Assembly (NCBI RefSeq): GCF_016583565.1
Contig: NZ_NRRF01000004.1
Span: 62,001 to 126,000, forward strand
DNA: 64,000 bases
Source of the DNA: Thiocystis violacea
GTDB lineage: Bacteria > Pseudomonadota > Gammaproteobacteria > Chromatiales > Chromatiaceae
Direction: 5' to 3'
This document shows, piece by piece, positions 54,839 to 63,061 of this stretch. Made by a program: the position numbers and the translations under genes. How positions within the stretch are numbered: position 1 is the stretch's first letter; each line of letters starts with the position of its first letter. The notes beneath the pieces were generated by a model. The model made no database searches, was not told the origin of the DNA, and worked only from the letters and a program-made list of their open reading frames with translations.

Positions 54839-55434
54839 CAGACCCGGCGCGTGCGCTCGTCCATCCGCTCTGGCTGCGCCTGACGCATTGGCTCAACGCC
54901 CTGGCCGTGGTGATCCTGGTGATGAGCGGCTGGCGCATCTATAACGCCTCGCCGCTGTTCGACTTCCGCTTCGCCAATGACATCACCTTGGGCGGCTGGC
55001 TGGGGGGCGCCATCCAATGGCACTTCGCGGCCATGTGGCTGCTGGCCGCCAACGGGCTGATTTATCTGGGGCTCAATGTCGTCAGCGGACGGCTCTGGCG
55101 CCGCTTCCTTCCGGTCTCGCCGCGGGCCTTTCTGGCCGACATCAAGGCGGCGCTACGCGGCCGGCTCTCCCACGCGGATCCGCACCGCTACAACGCCGTG
55201 CAGCGCGCAGCTTATCTCTTCGTCATGCTCGACAGCCTGCTGCTGGTGCTCTCGGGCCTGGTGATCTGGAAGTCCGTCCAGTTCCCGCTGCTGCGTGAAC
55301 TGCTGGGTGGCTACGACACCGCCCGCTACATCCACTTCTTCGCCATGACCGGCCTGGTCGGCTTCGTGGTGGTGCACCTGGCGATGGTCGCCCTGGTGCC
55401 ACGCACCCTCCTGACCATGATCCGCGGCCGCTAA
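54835..55434 (+). CDS. YedZ1-like cytochrome b (b561 type)
   Basis: This encodes 199 residues. Four membrane helices carry heme histidines: RLTHWLNALAVVILVMSGW, IQWHFAAMWLLAANGLIYL, YLFVMLDSLLLVLSGLVIW and IHFFAMTGLVGFVVVHLAMV. It is a b561/Ni-Fe hydrogenase type cytochrome b that would pass quinol electrons to the periplasmic YedY1 enzyme encoded next. The preceding gene overlaps it by four bases. Confidence 0.87.
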   Translation: MTDPARALVHPLWLRLTHWLNALAVVILVMSGWRIYNASPLFDFRFANDITLGGWLGGAIQWHFAAMWLLAANGLIYLGLNVVSGRLWRRFLPVSPRAFLADIKAALRGRLSHADPHRYNAVQRAAYLFVMLDSLLLVLSGLVIWKSVQFPLLRELLGGYDTARYIHFFAMTGLVGFVVVHLAMVALVPRTLLTMIRGR

Positions 55435-55444
55435 GGAGATCCCC

Positions 55445-56212
55445 ATGCGCAAGCGCCTTCACCATCCCGACCAGGACATCATTCTCAAGGAGGCCATCGG
55501 GCAGATCGCGTCCCCGGCGCGCCGCCGCTTCCTGACCGGCTCACTCACGCTGGGCGGCCTGACCCTGCTCACCGGCTGCGACCTGACGAACTCGCAGGGT
55601 GTCGAGACCGCGCTGGAGCGCATCTCGCGCTTCAATGACAAGGCCCAGGCCTGGCTGTTCGACCCCAAGCGGCTCGCGCCGACCTATGCGGAATCCATGA
55701 TGACCCGGCCATTCCCCTTCAACGCCTTCTACGGGTTGGACCGGGTACCGCGGGTAGATGCGGACAGCTTTCGACTGGAGGTCAGCGGCCTGGTCGCCGA
55801 TCGCCACGCTTGGACGCTGGCGGAACTGCGCGCCCTGCCGCAGACCGATCAGGTGACGCGGCACATTTGTGTGGAAGGCTGGAGCGCCATCGGCAAGTGG
55901 GGCGGCGTGCCCTTCCATGTCTTCCTCAAGCGCATCGGCGCCGACCTCACCGCCCAGTATGTCGGCTTCAAGTGCGCGGACGGCTACCACACCAGTATCG
56001 ACATGCCGACCGCGCTGCACCCGCAGACCCAGCTCACCCTGACCTACGACAGCGAGACCCTGCCCGCGCGCTATGGCTTCCCGATGAAGATCCGCATCCC
56101 GACCAAGCTCGGCTACAAGAACCCCAAGCACGTCCAGGCGATCTTCGTCACCAACAGCTACCCCGGCGGCTACTGGGAAGACCAGGGGTACAACTGGTTC
56201 GGCGGCAGCTGA
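55445..56212 (+). CDS. YedY1-like molybdopterin-dependent oxidoreductase
   Basis: This encodes 255 residues from ATG 55448-like position 55445 with AAGGAG upstream. A twin-arginine signal (SPARRRFLTGSLTLGGLTLL) ends in a lipobox-like TGC (Cys45). The Mo-ligand Cys is C142 in RHICVEGWSAIGKWGGVPF; later GFKCADGYHTSIDM and NSYPGGYWEDQGYNWFGG are typical of the sulfite-oxidase-fold YedY family. In Azospira, YedY1 repairs methionine sulfoxide in a methionine-rich peptide in the periplasm. It is 10 bases from the cytochrome gene. Confidence 0.88.
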   Translation: MRKRLHHPDQDIILKEAIGQIASPARRRFLTGSLTLGGLTLLTGCDLTNSQGVETALERISRFNDKAQAWLFDPKRLAPTYAESMMTRPFPFNAFYGLDRVPRVDADSFRLEVSGLVADRHAWTLAELRALPQTDQVTRHICVEGWSAIGKWGGVPFHVFLKRIGADLTAQYVGFKCADGYHTSIDMPTALHPQTQLTLTYDSETLPARYGFPMKIRIPTKLGYKNPKHVQAIFVTNSYPGGYWEDQGYNWFGGS

Positions 56213-56280
56213 GCCCAGCTCGGCGCCCTGACGCACCGGCCCTCGGGCCACCCAACTCACGCAACCTTCGGGAGATCATC

Positions 56281-56580
56281 ATGATCAAAGGCACCAGCAC
56301 CGCACTGCTTTCCCTCCTGTTCCTCGTCGGCGCCAGCGCCGCCTCCGCCGACAGCCACATGGGCAAGGACGCCATGTCGATGGAAGGCATGGCCAAGGAC
56401 CAGGTGTCGCACGACGCCATGTCGAAGGGTGACATGGCGAAGGATGCGATGCGCACGGATTCAATGACGAAGGACGCCATGAGCAAGGGCAGCATGGCAA
56501 AAGACGCCATGAGCAAGGACACAATGAGCAAAGGCGCGATGAGCAAGGGCGACATGGCGAAGGACGCCATGACCAAGTAG
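56281..56580 (+). CDS. MrpX-type methionine-rich MXKDX-repeat peptide
   Basis: This encodes 99 residues from ATG 56281 (GGGAG six bases upstream). A signal peptide (ALLSLLFLVGASAASA) is followed by a mature chain made of about 14 pentapeptides of the type M-[AST]-K-[DG]-[AGST], with 15 methionines in about 75 residues and no cysteine or aromatic residue. Such a peptide can act as a sacrificial scavenger of hypochlorite in the periplasm, its methionine sulfoxides being reduced again by YedY1. The repeat number differs between species. Confidence 0.88.
   Translation: MIKGTSTALLSLLFLVGASAASADSHMGKDAMSMEGMAKDQVSHDAMSKGDMAKDAMRTDSMTKDAMSKGSMAKDAMSKDTMSKGAMSKGDMAKDAMTK
56356..56577 (+). repeat. 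Tandem 15-base coding repeats in mrpX
   Basis: About 14 degenerate 15-base units (core ATGGCGAAGGACGCC) encode the MXKDX pentapeptides. Codon-level identity between units is high, pointing to growth by slippage or unequal exchange. Confidence 0.75.
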
Positions 56581-56667
56581 TCGAGAGCCGGGGCAGCGGC
56601 GGCTCGCCCGAGCACCACCAGCGTCGCCGCCCCATCGAGCAATGCAACAGGATCGAGGAATCATCTG

Positions 56668-57333
56668 ATGAGACCGAATCGAGTGGGTATGGCCCTCTCC
56701 GCACTGGCCGCCGCGGCAACCCTGATGGTGCTAACCTCAGCGTCCGGGGCGAACGCCCTGCCTGACCCCAAGGTCGACGAGACACCGACACCAGGCAGTG
56801 AGACCGCCGTGCTCGGCGGTGGCTGTTTCTGGGGCGTGGAGGCCGTCTTCGAGCATGTCCGCGGCGTGAGCGACGTGATATCCGGCTATGCAGGCGGGGA
56901 TGCGGATAGCGCGACCTACCGGGAGGTCAGCTCCGGGCGCACCGGTCACGCGGAGTCCGTACGCATCACCTACGACCCTTCACAGGTGACCTACGGCCAG
57001 TTGCTCAAGGTCTTCTTCGAGGTCGCGCACGATCCCACCGAGCTGAACCGCCAAGGCCCGGACCGCGGAACCCAATACCGCTCGGCCATCTTCTACGCCA
57101 ATGAGGAGCAGAAGCGCATTGCGGAGGCGTACATCCGGCAGATCGATGCGGCGGGCGTTTACCCCGACCCGATCGTCACTCAGATCACCCCGCTCGCAGG
57201 CTTCTACACGGCCGAGGATTACCACCAGGACTACCTGCCCAGGCATCCGACCCAGCCCTACATCCTCATCAACGACCAGCCGAAACTGACCGAGCTGGAG
57301 CGCCGGCTGCCGGAACTTTATCGGTCTCGTTGA
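56668..57333 (+). CDS. msrA: Exported peptide methionine sulfoxide reductase A
   Basis: This encodes 221 residues with a signal peptide (ALSALAAAATLMVLTSASGANA). The catalytic Cys53 is in GGGCFWGVEAVFEHV; GYAGG, HAESVRITYDP, GTQYRSAIFY and the C-terminal AEDYHQDYL are the MsrA signatures. No MsrB domain is fused. It reduces methionine S-sulfoxide, here in the periplasm, complementing YedY1 on MrpX. It is the last gene of the SigF-type operon. Confidence 0.93.
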   Translation: MRPNRVGMALSALAAAATLMVLTSASGANALPDPKVDETPTPGSETAVLGGGCFWGVEAVFEHVRGVSDVISGYAGGDADSATYREVSSGRTGHAESVRITYDPSQVTYGQLLKVFFEVAHDPTELNRQGPDRGTQYRSAIFYANEEQKRIAEAYIRQIDAAGVYPDPIVTQITPLAGFYTAEDYHQDYLPRHPTQPYILINDQPKLTELERRLPELYRSR

Positions 57334-57344
57334 AACGCGGTGGG

Positions 57345-57381
57345 CCGCAAGTGCCCCCGTCCACCCGTCGGGCGCTTGCGG
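57345..57381. terminator. Convergent hairpin msrA / glgP
   Basis: CCGCAAGTGCCC (57345-57356) pairs with GGGCGCTTGCGG (57370-57381), a 12-pair stem with one G-U, between two converging genes. It could end transcription from both sides. Confidence 0.55.
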
Positions 57382-57494
57382 TGTCGAGCGGCTGGCGTGC
57401 CCCGAGTCCAGGGACGCCGCCGGCCGTGTTGACTCGGGGAAGAACGCCGACGCGCTCCGGGCTCTGAGCGAGCCCAGCGCGCCCGGCTCCCGGT

Positions 57495-60002
57495 CTAGAG
57501 GGATGCGGGCGGAGTCGGCGTGAGGTGCCAGATGGTCTCGTTGTACTCACCGATGGTGCGGTCGGACGAGAAATAGCCACTGTGGGCGGTGTTGAACACG
57601 CTCATACGCAACCAGCGCTCGCGATCCCGATAGGCCGCCGCCGCGCACTCCTGGGCCTCGATATAGCCGTGGAAATCCGCCGCGGTCATCCAGGGATCAT
57701 GGGGGTTGCGGATCGACATGATGACGGCGTCGAAGAGACCGCCCTCGAATTGGTTGAAGTGCCCGGACTCGAGCAGATTCATGACGTCCATCAGTTCCGG
57801 ATCGTTGGCGATGATGCCGTTGGGGTCATAGTGGTGACGACGCGACTCGACACCGGCCGCCGTGAGCCCGAAGAGGAAGAAGTTATCCGCGCCGACCTGG
57901 TCGCGGATCTCGATATTGGCGCCATCCAGGGTTCCGATGGTCACCGCGCCATTCATCATGAACTTCATGTTGCCGGTCCCCGACGCCTCCTTGCCGGCCG
58001 TGGAGATCTGCTCGGACAGGTCGGTGCCGGGCGCGATCACCTCCATGAGCGAGACGCGATAGTCCGGCACGAAGGCGACGCGTAGAAGACCGGCGGTTGC
58101 GGGATCCTTGTTGACGACACAGGCGACCCGGTTGATCAGCTGGATGATCTGCTTGGCCATCACATAGCCGGGCGCCGCCTTGCCGCCGATGAGCACGCAC
58201 CTGGGCGTCCAGCTCTCCGTGTCGCCGCGTTTGATGCGGTTGTAGAGATGGATCACGTGCAGGATGTTGAGCAGCTGACGCTTGTATTCGTGGATCCGCT
58301 TCACCTGAACGTCGAAGAGGGCATCCACCGGAAACTCGACCCGGCAGAGCTGCGCGACGACCTCGGCCAGACGCGCCTTGTTCGCCTGCTTGATGCCATG
58401 CCAGCGCTCGCGAAAGGCGGCATCCTCCGCGAAGGGCACCAGCTTGGCGAGTTCCTCCAGATTGCGCACCCAACCCGACCCAATGGTCTCGTTGAGCAGA
58501 CCATGCAGTTCCGGGTTGCACATCGACAACCAGCGGCGCGGCGTGACCCCGTTGGTCTTGTTGTTGAACTTCTCCGGCCAGAGCTCGTGGAAGTCGCGGA
58601 AGAGCCCCTCGATCAGCAGCTCCGAGTGCAGAGCCGCCACGCCGTTGACGGAGTAGCTGCCGACGATGGCGAGATAGGCCATGCGAACCTGTGGTTCGTA
58701 CCCCTCCTCGATGAGCGACATGCGACGCTGACGGTCGGTGTCGCCCGGCCAGCGCAGCGCAACCTCGGCGAGGAAACGCGCGTTGATCTCGAAGATGATC
58801 TCCAGGATCCGCGGCAGGAGCTGACGGAAGAGGCGCACCGGCCAACGCTCCAGCGCTTCCGGCAAGAGGGTGTGATTGGTGTAGGCCATGGTCTGGCGCG
58901 CGATGTTCCAGGCGGCCTCCCACTCCAGATGGTGCTCGTCCATCAGCTGGCGCATCAGCTCCGCGACCGAGACGGCCGGGTGGGTGTCGTTGAGCTGGAA
59001 GCAGTTCAGCTCAGCGAAGCGCGTGAAGTCCGGGCCATGGAGTCGGATCCAATCGCGCAGCACGTCCTTGATACTGGCGCTGGCCAGGAAGAACTGCTGG
59101 CGCAGGCGCAGTTCCTTGCCGTTCTCGCTGGCGTCATTGGGGTAGAGCACCATGGTGATGTGCTCGGCCGCGTTCTTCTGGGCGACGGACTCCGGGTAGC
59201 TGCCGGCGTTGAACTCGTCGAGATCGAACTCATCGGTCGCCGCCGCCTTCCAGAGGCGCAAGGTGTTGACCGTCTCATTGCGGTAGCCGGGGACAGGGAT
59301 ATCGTAGGGGACGGCGAGCACGTCGTGCGTGTCCACCCAGCGAACCGCCATCCGGCCCGCATGATCCCTGTAGCTCTCGGTGCGCCCGCCGAACTGGATG
59401 CGCTGGGTGAATTCCGGACGTTCCAGCTCCCAGGGGTTGCCGTCGCGCAGCCAGTGGTCCGGCTCTTCGACCTGCTCGCCGCCTTCGATCAGCTGCCGGA
59501 ACATGCCGTACTCGTAGCGCAACCCATAGCCGCGAACCGGCAGCTGCAGCGTGGCGCAGGAATCCAGGAAGCAGGCCGCGAGACGACCGAGACCGCCGTT
59601 GCCCAGACCCGGATCCGGCTCGCTGGAGGCGATCTCCTCGAGCAGGAGCCCGAGGTCGTAGAGCCCCGTCTCGACCGCGTTGTCGATGTCGAGATTGAGC
59701 ATGGCGTTGGACAGGGTCCGCCCCATCAGAAACTCTAGGGACAGATAGTAGGCGCGCTTGCCGCCGGCGTCGTCATAGGCCTGGCGCGTGCGTTTCCAGC
59801 GCTCCATCAGGCGGTCGCGCAAGGTGATGGCAAGCGCCTTATAGGGGTAGTAGGCCGACTGACAGTCCCGGTCGCGCCCGAAGGTGTGGGCGTAGTAGCG
59901 CTTGAAGTCGCGCGCCAACCCCTCGGCGTCCATCGGCAGCGGCGGCAGATCGAAGACGTGGTCGTTCGGATGATTCTTAATAGGATTGGTCAGAGAGGAC
60001 AT
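57495..60002 (-). CDS. glgP: Glycogen/starch phosphorylase
   Basis: This encodes 835 residues, normal length. YYLSLEFLMGRTLSNAM, GLGNGGLGRLAACFLDS, GVAALHSEL, and the PLP-lysine segment EASGTGNMKFMMNGAVTIGTLDGANIE are the phosphorylase signatures. The enzyme releases glucose-1-phosphate from glycogen stored in the light. ATG 60002 is typical. It is followed by msrA in the opposite direction and stands alone. Confidence 0.97.
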   Translation of the reverse strand: MSSLTNPIKNHPNDHVFDLPPLPMDAEGLARDFKRYYAHTFGRDRDCQSAYYPYKALAITLRDRLMERWKRTRQAYDDAGGKRAYYLSLEFLMGRTLSNAMLNLDIDNAVETGLYDLGLLLEEIASSEPDPGLGNGGLGRLAACFLDSCATLQLPVRGYGLRYEYGMFRQLIEGGEQVEEPDHWLRDGNPWELERPEFTQRIQFGGRTESYRDHAGRMAVRWVDTHDVLAVPYDIPVPGYRNETVNTLRLWKAAATDEFDLDEFNAGSYPESVAQKNAAEHITMVLYPNDASENGKELRLRQQFFLASASIKDVLRDWIRLHGPDFTRFAELNCFQLNDTHPAVSVAELMRQLMDEHHLEWEAAWNIARQTMAYTNHTLLPEALERWPVRLFRQLLPRILEIIFEINARFLAEVALRWPGDTDRQRRMSLIEEGYEPQVRMAYLAIVGSYSVNGVAALHSELLIEGLFRDFHELWPEKFNNKTNGVTPRRWLSMCNPELHGLLNETIGSGWVRNLEELAKLVPFAEDAAFRERWHGIKQANKARLAEVVAQLCRVEFPVDALFDVQVKRIHEYKRQLLNILHVIHLYNRIKRGDTESWTPRCVLIGGKAAPGYVMAKQIIQLINRVACVVNKDPATAGLLRVAFVPDYRVSLMEVIAPGTDLSEQISTAGKEASGTGNMKFMMNGAVTIGTLDGANIEIRDQVGADNFFLFGLTAAGVESRRHHYDPNGIIANDPELMDVMNLLESGHFNQFEGGLFDAVIMSIRNPHDPWMTAADFHGYIEAQECAAAAYRDRERWLRMSVFNTAHSGYFSSDRTIGEYNETIWHLTPTPPASL

Positions 60003-60234
60003 ACGCCTTGAATTCCTTACGTAGTTTCAAAATAGACGACAGAATCATACTCGGTTCCGTGCTCGGGGAACGCCTTTCGGCGCGAGTTCGACGGGTATCT
60101 TCGAGCGGTCGCGACTGAATTTTCGCCTGACATTGGAGCGGGTCAAGGCTCGAACAGGCGCCCCCGAACCGCTCCACCACCAGGCGCGACGCCATCCCGA
60201 TCGTGCCGGACTAAGGCCCCACCTCAGCGGCGCC

Positions 60235-60528
60235 TTAGTGCCGATCCGGCATCAGGCTCGGCAGCGGGGATCGGCCGTTCTTGAAGTCAGCGCGCAGCCG
60301 ATGCAGGAGTCTGACACGTTCGCTATCGTTGGCGACCATGAGGGCAGCGAAGGCGGCACGCCATTGGGCCATGAACTCGCGGTCGTCCTGCAGACTGGTG
60401 TAATGCATGATGGCTGTGCAGTAGTCAGTCGCCTTCAGATAGTCCTTGAACGGCGTCTGACTCGACGCCAGCAAGGGGGCGATGACGGCGCGTGCCCGGG
60501 CCGATGCCTTGAGCTTGGCGTCAGTCAT
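60235..60528 (-). CDS. Hypothetical protein of 97 residues
   Basis: Helical, with DYLKATDYCTAIMHYTSLQDDREFMAQWRAAF in the middle. No family was recognised. It starts two bases after the stop of the DUF2939-like gene, so the two form an operon with the ABC-F gene. Cytoplasmic by composition. Confidence 0.65.
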   Translation of the reverse strand: MTDAKLKASARARAVIAPLLASSQTPFKDYLKATDYCTAIMHYTSLQDDREFMAQWRAAFAALMVANDSERVRLLHRLRADFKNGRSPLPSLMPDRH

Positions 60529-60530
60529 CG

Positions 60531-61073
60531 TCAGTAATAGACGGCACTGACCCGCCAGCCCCGGCCGTCGAGATGCAGCCTCAGGGTGACAGGCGTACCG
60601 TCGCCCCGATCCATCCTCACGACAAACCCCCGCACACTATCGAAGAAACAATAGGACAGCGCGGACAGGAAGCCGAAGCCAGGGGCCGTTGCCGCAATCA
60701 ACTGGTCGCGAACCCAGTCCAGCGTCACCTGAGACTGAAGGACGCCGGGGCCGGATTGACGCAGACCAGTCTCCAGCCACTCGATGAAGGGGTCGGAGAG
60801 CTCCCCGATCAGGCTCTCGCGCTCCTTGTTGAGGCGGCGCGCGATCTCCTCACGCACCGCGTCGAGATCCACCAGGACCGCAAGCGCCGCCTGATCCTCA
60901 TGCATCACGGCCAGATGCAGCTGCCAGAGGGTGGCATAGGGCCAGACACCATAGAGCAGGAGGGTGACAAGCAACACCACGCTCGCGCGAAGCACCGGGG
61001 TGCGCGTCCGCCGCCAGGCGCGGCCCACCAGCGCCATCTCGTGATCGCGAACCCTGAACCTGAACAGTCTCAT
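60531..61073 (-). CDS. DUF2939-like membrane-anchored protein
   Basis: This encodes 180 residues from ATG 61073. One membrane helix (VLLVTLLLYGVWPYATLW) follows a basic N-terminus; the part beyond reads YATLWQLHLAVMHEDQAALAVLVDLDAVREEIARRL, the DUF2939 pattern, with a C-terminal beta region (GTPVTLRLHLDGRGWRVSAVYY). The function is unknown. It lies 13 bases after the ABC-F gene. Confidence 0.72.
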   Translation of the reverse strand: MRLFRFRVRDHEMALVGRAWRRTRTPVLRASVVLLVTLLLYGVWPYATLWQLHLAVMHEDQAALAVLVDLDAVREEIARRLNKERESLIGELSDPFIEWLETGLRQSGPGVLQSQVTLDWVRDQLIAATAPGFGFLSALSYCFFDSVRGFVVRMDRGDGTPVTLRLHLDGRGWRVSAVYY

Positions 61074-61086
61074 GCGACGCCAGCGC

Positions 61087-62988
61087 TCACGACTCGACCG
61101 CCTGGGCCTGCTCGATGGCCTCGCTGACCTCGAGCCACTCTGCCTCCACCTGCTCCAGCTCGGCACTGACCTGGCGCTGCTCGGCGAGCAGGGCGAGGAG
61201 ACGCCCCTTGGCGTCCGGCTCGTAGAGATCGGCCGCCGCGAGCGCCTGCTCCAGGGTCGCGCGCCGCTCGCTCAAGATGGCGAGCCGCTGGTCCAAGGCC
61301 TTCTCGCGCTTGCGCAGCGGCTGCAGCGCCTTGCGCGCATCGGCGGCGAGCCGGCGCTGCTCCTTGCGATCGACGCCATCGCGCACGGGCGCGCTCTGCG
61401 CGGCGCCCCCTGCGTCGGGGTCCGTCCGCGCCAGCCAGGCCGGATAGTCGTCCAGGTCGCCGTCGAAGGGCTCGACCTTGCCGCCATCGACCAGCAAGAG
61501 ACTGTCGCTCGTCACCCGCAGCAGGTGGCGGTCGTGCGAAACCAGCACCAGGGCGCCGTCGAACCCCATCAACGCCTCGCTGAGTGCGTGACGCATCTCC
61601 AGGTCCAGGTGATTGGTGGGCTCGTCGAGCAGGAGCAGATTCGGGCGCTGACGGATGATGAGCGCCAGGACCAGACGCGCCTTCTCGCCGCCCGAGAAGG
61701 GTGCGACCGGATCCAGGGCGCGGTCGCCCGCGAAGCCGAAACCGCCCAGGTAGTTGCGCAGGCGTTGCTCGGTGGCCTGCGGATCCAGGCGCCTCAGATG
61801 GCCGAGCGGGGTATCGTCGAGACGCAGCTGATCCACCTGGTGCTGGGCGAAGTAGCCAACCCGGAGGTCTTGAGCGCGCTCGCAGCGGCCCGACTGCGGG
61901 GCCAGCTCACCGGCGAGGATCTTGATGAGCGTGGACTTGCCGGCGCCGTTGCGGCCAAGCAGTCCGATGCGATCGCCCGGTTCCAGGCTGAGACCGACCC
62001 CCTTGAGAATGGCGACCTCACCATAACCCGCGCTGGCTTCGTCCAGTCGCAACAGCGGCCGCGGCAGCTGCTCGGCGCCCTCGAAGCTGAAATGGAAGGG
62101 CGAATCGATATGCGCCGGCGCGATCAGCTCCATGCGCTCCAGCGCCTTGATACGGCTCTGCGCCTGACGCGCCTTGGTCGCCTTGGCGCGAAAGCGCTCG
62201 ACGAAGCTGTGCATGTGGGCGATCTCGCGCTGCTGGCGCACATAGGCGGCCTGCTGCTGGGCGAGCCGCTCGGCGCGCTGACGCTCGAAGGCGGAGTAGT
62301 TGCCCAAGTAGAGCGTCAGACGCTGACGCTCCAGGTGCAGGATGTGTCCGCCGACGGCATCCAGGAAGTCCCGGTCGTGCGAGATGAGGATGAGGGTTCC
62401 GGGATAGGCCTTGAGCCAGCTCTCCAGCCAGATGACGGCATCCAGATCCAGGTGATTGGTGGGCTCGTCGAGCAGCAGGAGGTCGGAGCGGCACATGAGC
62501 GTTCGCGCCAGCGCGAGGCGCATCCGCCAACCGCCCGAGTAGCTGTTGACCGGCCGACGCTCGTCGCCCGGCTTGAAACCCAGTCCGTGGAGCAAACGGG
62601 CGGCGCGGCTCTCGGCGCCGTAGCCGTCGATATGCTCCAGACGCCCCAGGAGTTCGCCGTGCCGTAGGCCGTCGCCGGCGGCATCGGCCTCGGCCAGCTC
62701 CGCCTCGATCAGGCGCAGTTCGCGGTCCCCGTCGAGCACGAAGTCGATGGCCGGGCGGTTGGTGTCCGGCGTGTGCTGGGCGACGTGCGCGACCTCCCAA
62801 CCCGGCGGAATCAGCACCTCACCGGTGTCGGCATGCAGATCGCCGAGCAGCAGGGCGAAGAGGCTGGACTTCCCGCAGCCATTGGCCCCCACCAGCCCGA
62901 CCTTTTGGCCCGGGTAGATCGTGAGCGTGGCCCCCTCCAGCAGGAGGTTGGGGCCGCGGCGAAAGCTCAGGTCTCGAAATTGCAACAT
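61087..62988 (-). CDS. ABC-F family ATPase, YheS type
   Basis: This encodes 633 residues with two ABC cassettes and no membrane part: Walker A GANGCGKSS and GRNGAGKST, signatures YSGGWRMRLALAR and FSGGEKARLVLAL, two Walker B runs LLLLDEPTNHLDL, an inter-domain linker (about 235-290) and a charged C-terminal coiled coil (about 530-633). ABC-F proteins bind the ribosome E site to relieve stalling. The C-terminal coiled coil resembles YheS/Uup rather than EttA. It starts a run with two unknown genes. Confidence 0.93.
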   Translation of the reverse strand: MLQFRDLSFRRGPNLLLEGATLTIYPGQKVGLVGANGCGKSSLFALLLGDLHADTGEVLIPPGWEVAHVAQHTPDTNRPAIDFVLDGDRELRLIEAELAEADAAGDGLRHGELLGRLEHIDGYGAESRAARLLHGLGFKPGDERRPVNSYSGGWRMRLALARTLMCRSDLLLLDEPTNHLDLDAVIWLESWLKAYPGTLILISHDRDFLDAVGGHILHLERQRLTLYLGNYSAFERQRAERLAQQQAAYVRQQREIAHMHSFVERFRAKATKARQAQSRIKALERMELIAPAHIDSPFHFSFEGAEQLPRPLLRLDEASAGYGEVAILKGVGLSLEPGDRIGLLGRNGAGKSTLIKILAGELAPQSGRCERAQDLRVGYFAQHQVDQLRLDDTPLGHLRRLDPQATEQRLRNYLGGFGFAGDRALDPVAPFSGGEKARLVLALIIRQRPNLLLLDEPTNHLDLEMRHALSEALMGFDGALVLVSHDRHLLRVTSDSLLLVDGGKVEPFDGDLDDYPAWLARTDPDAGGAAQSAPVRDGVDRKEQRRLAADARKALQPLRKREKALDQRLAILSERRATLEQALAAADLYEPDAKGRLLALLAEQRQVSAELEQVEAEWLEVSEAIEQAQAVES

Positions 62989-63061
62989 AGCGGTCGGTCG
63001 AAGCGATGAAGGTAGGCACGAGGCCAGCCGGATTGAGCGGCGCTCGCGGCGCGATCAGGCA

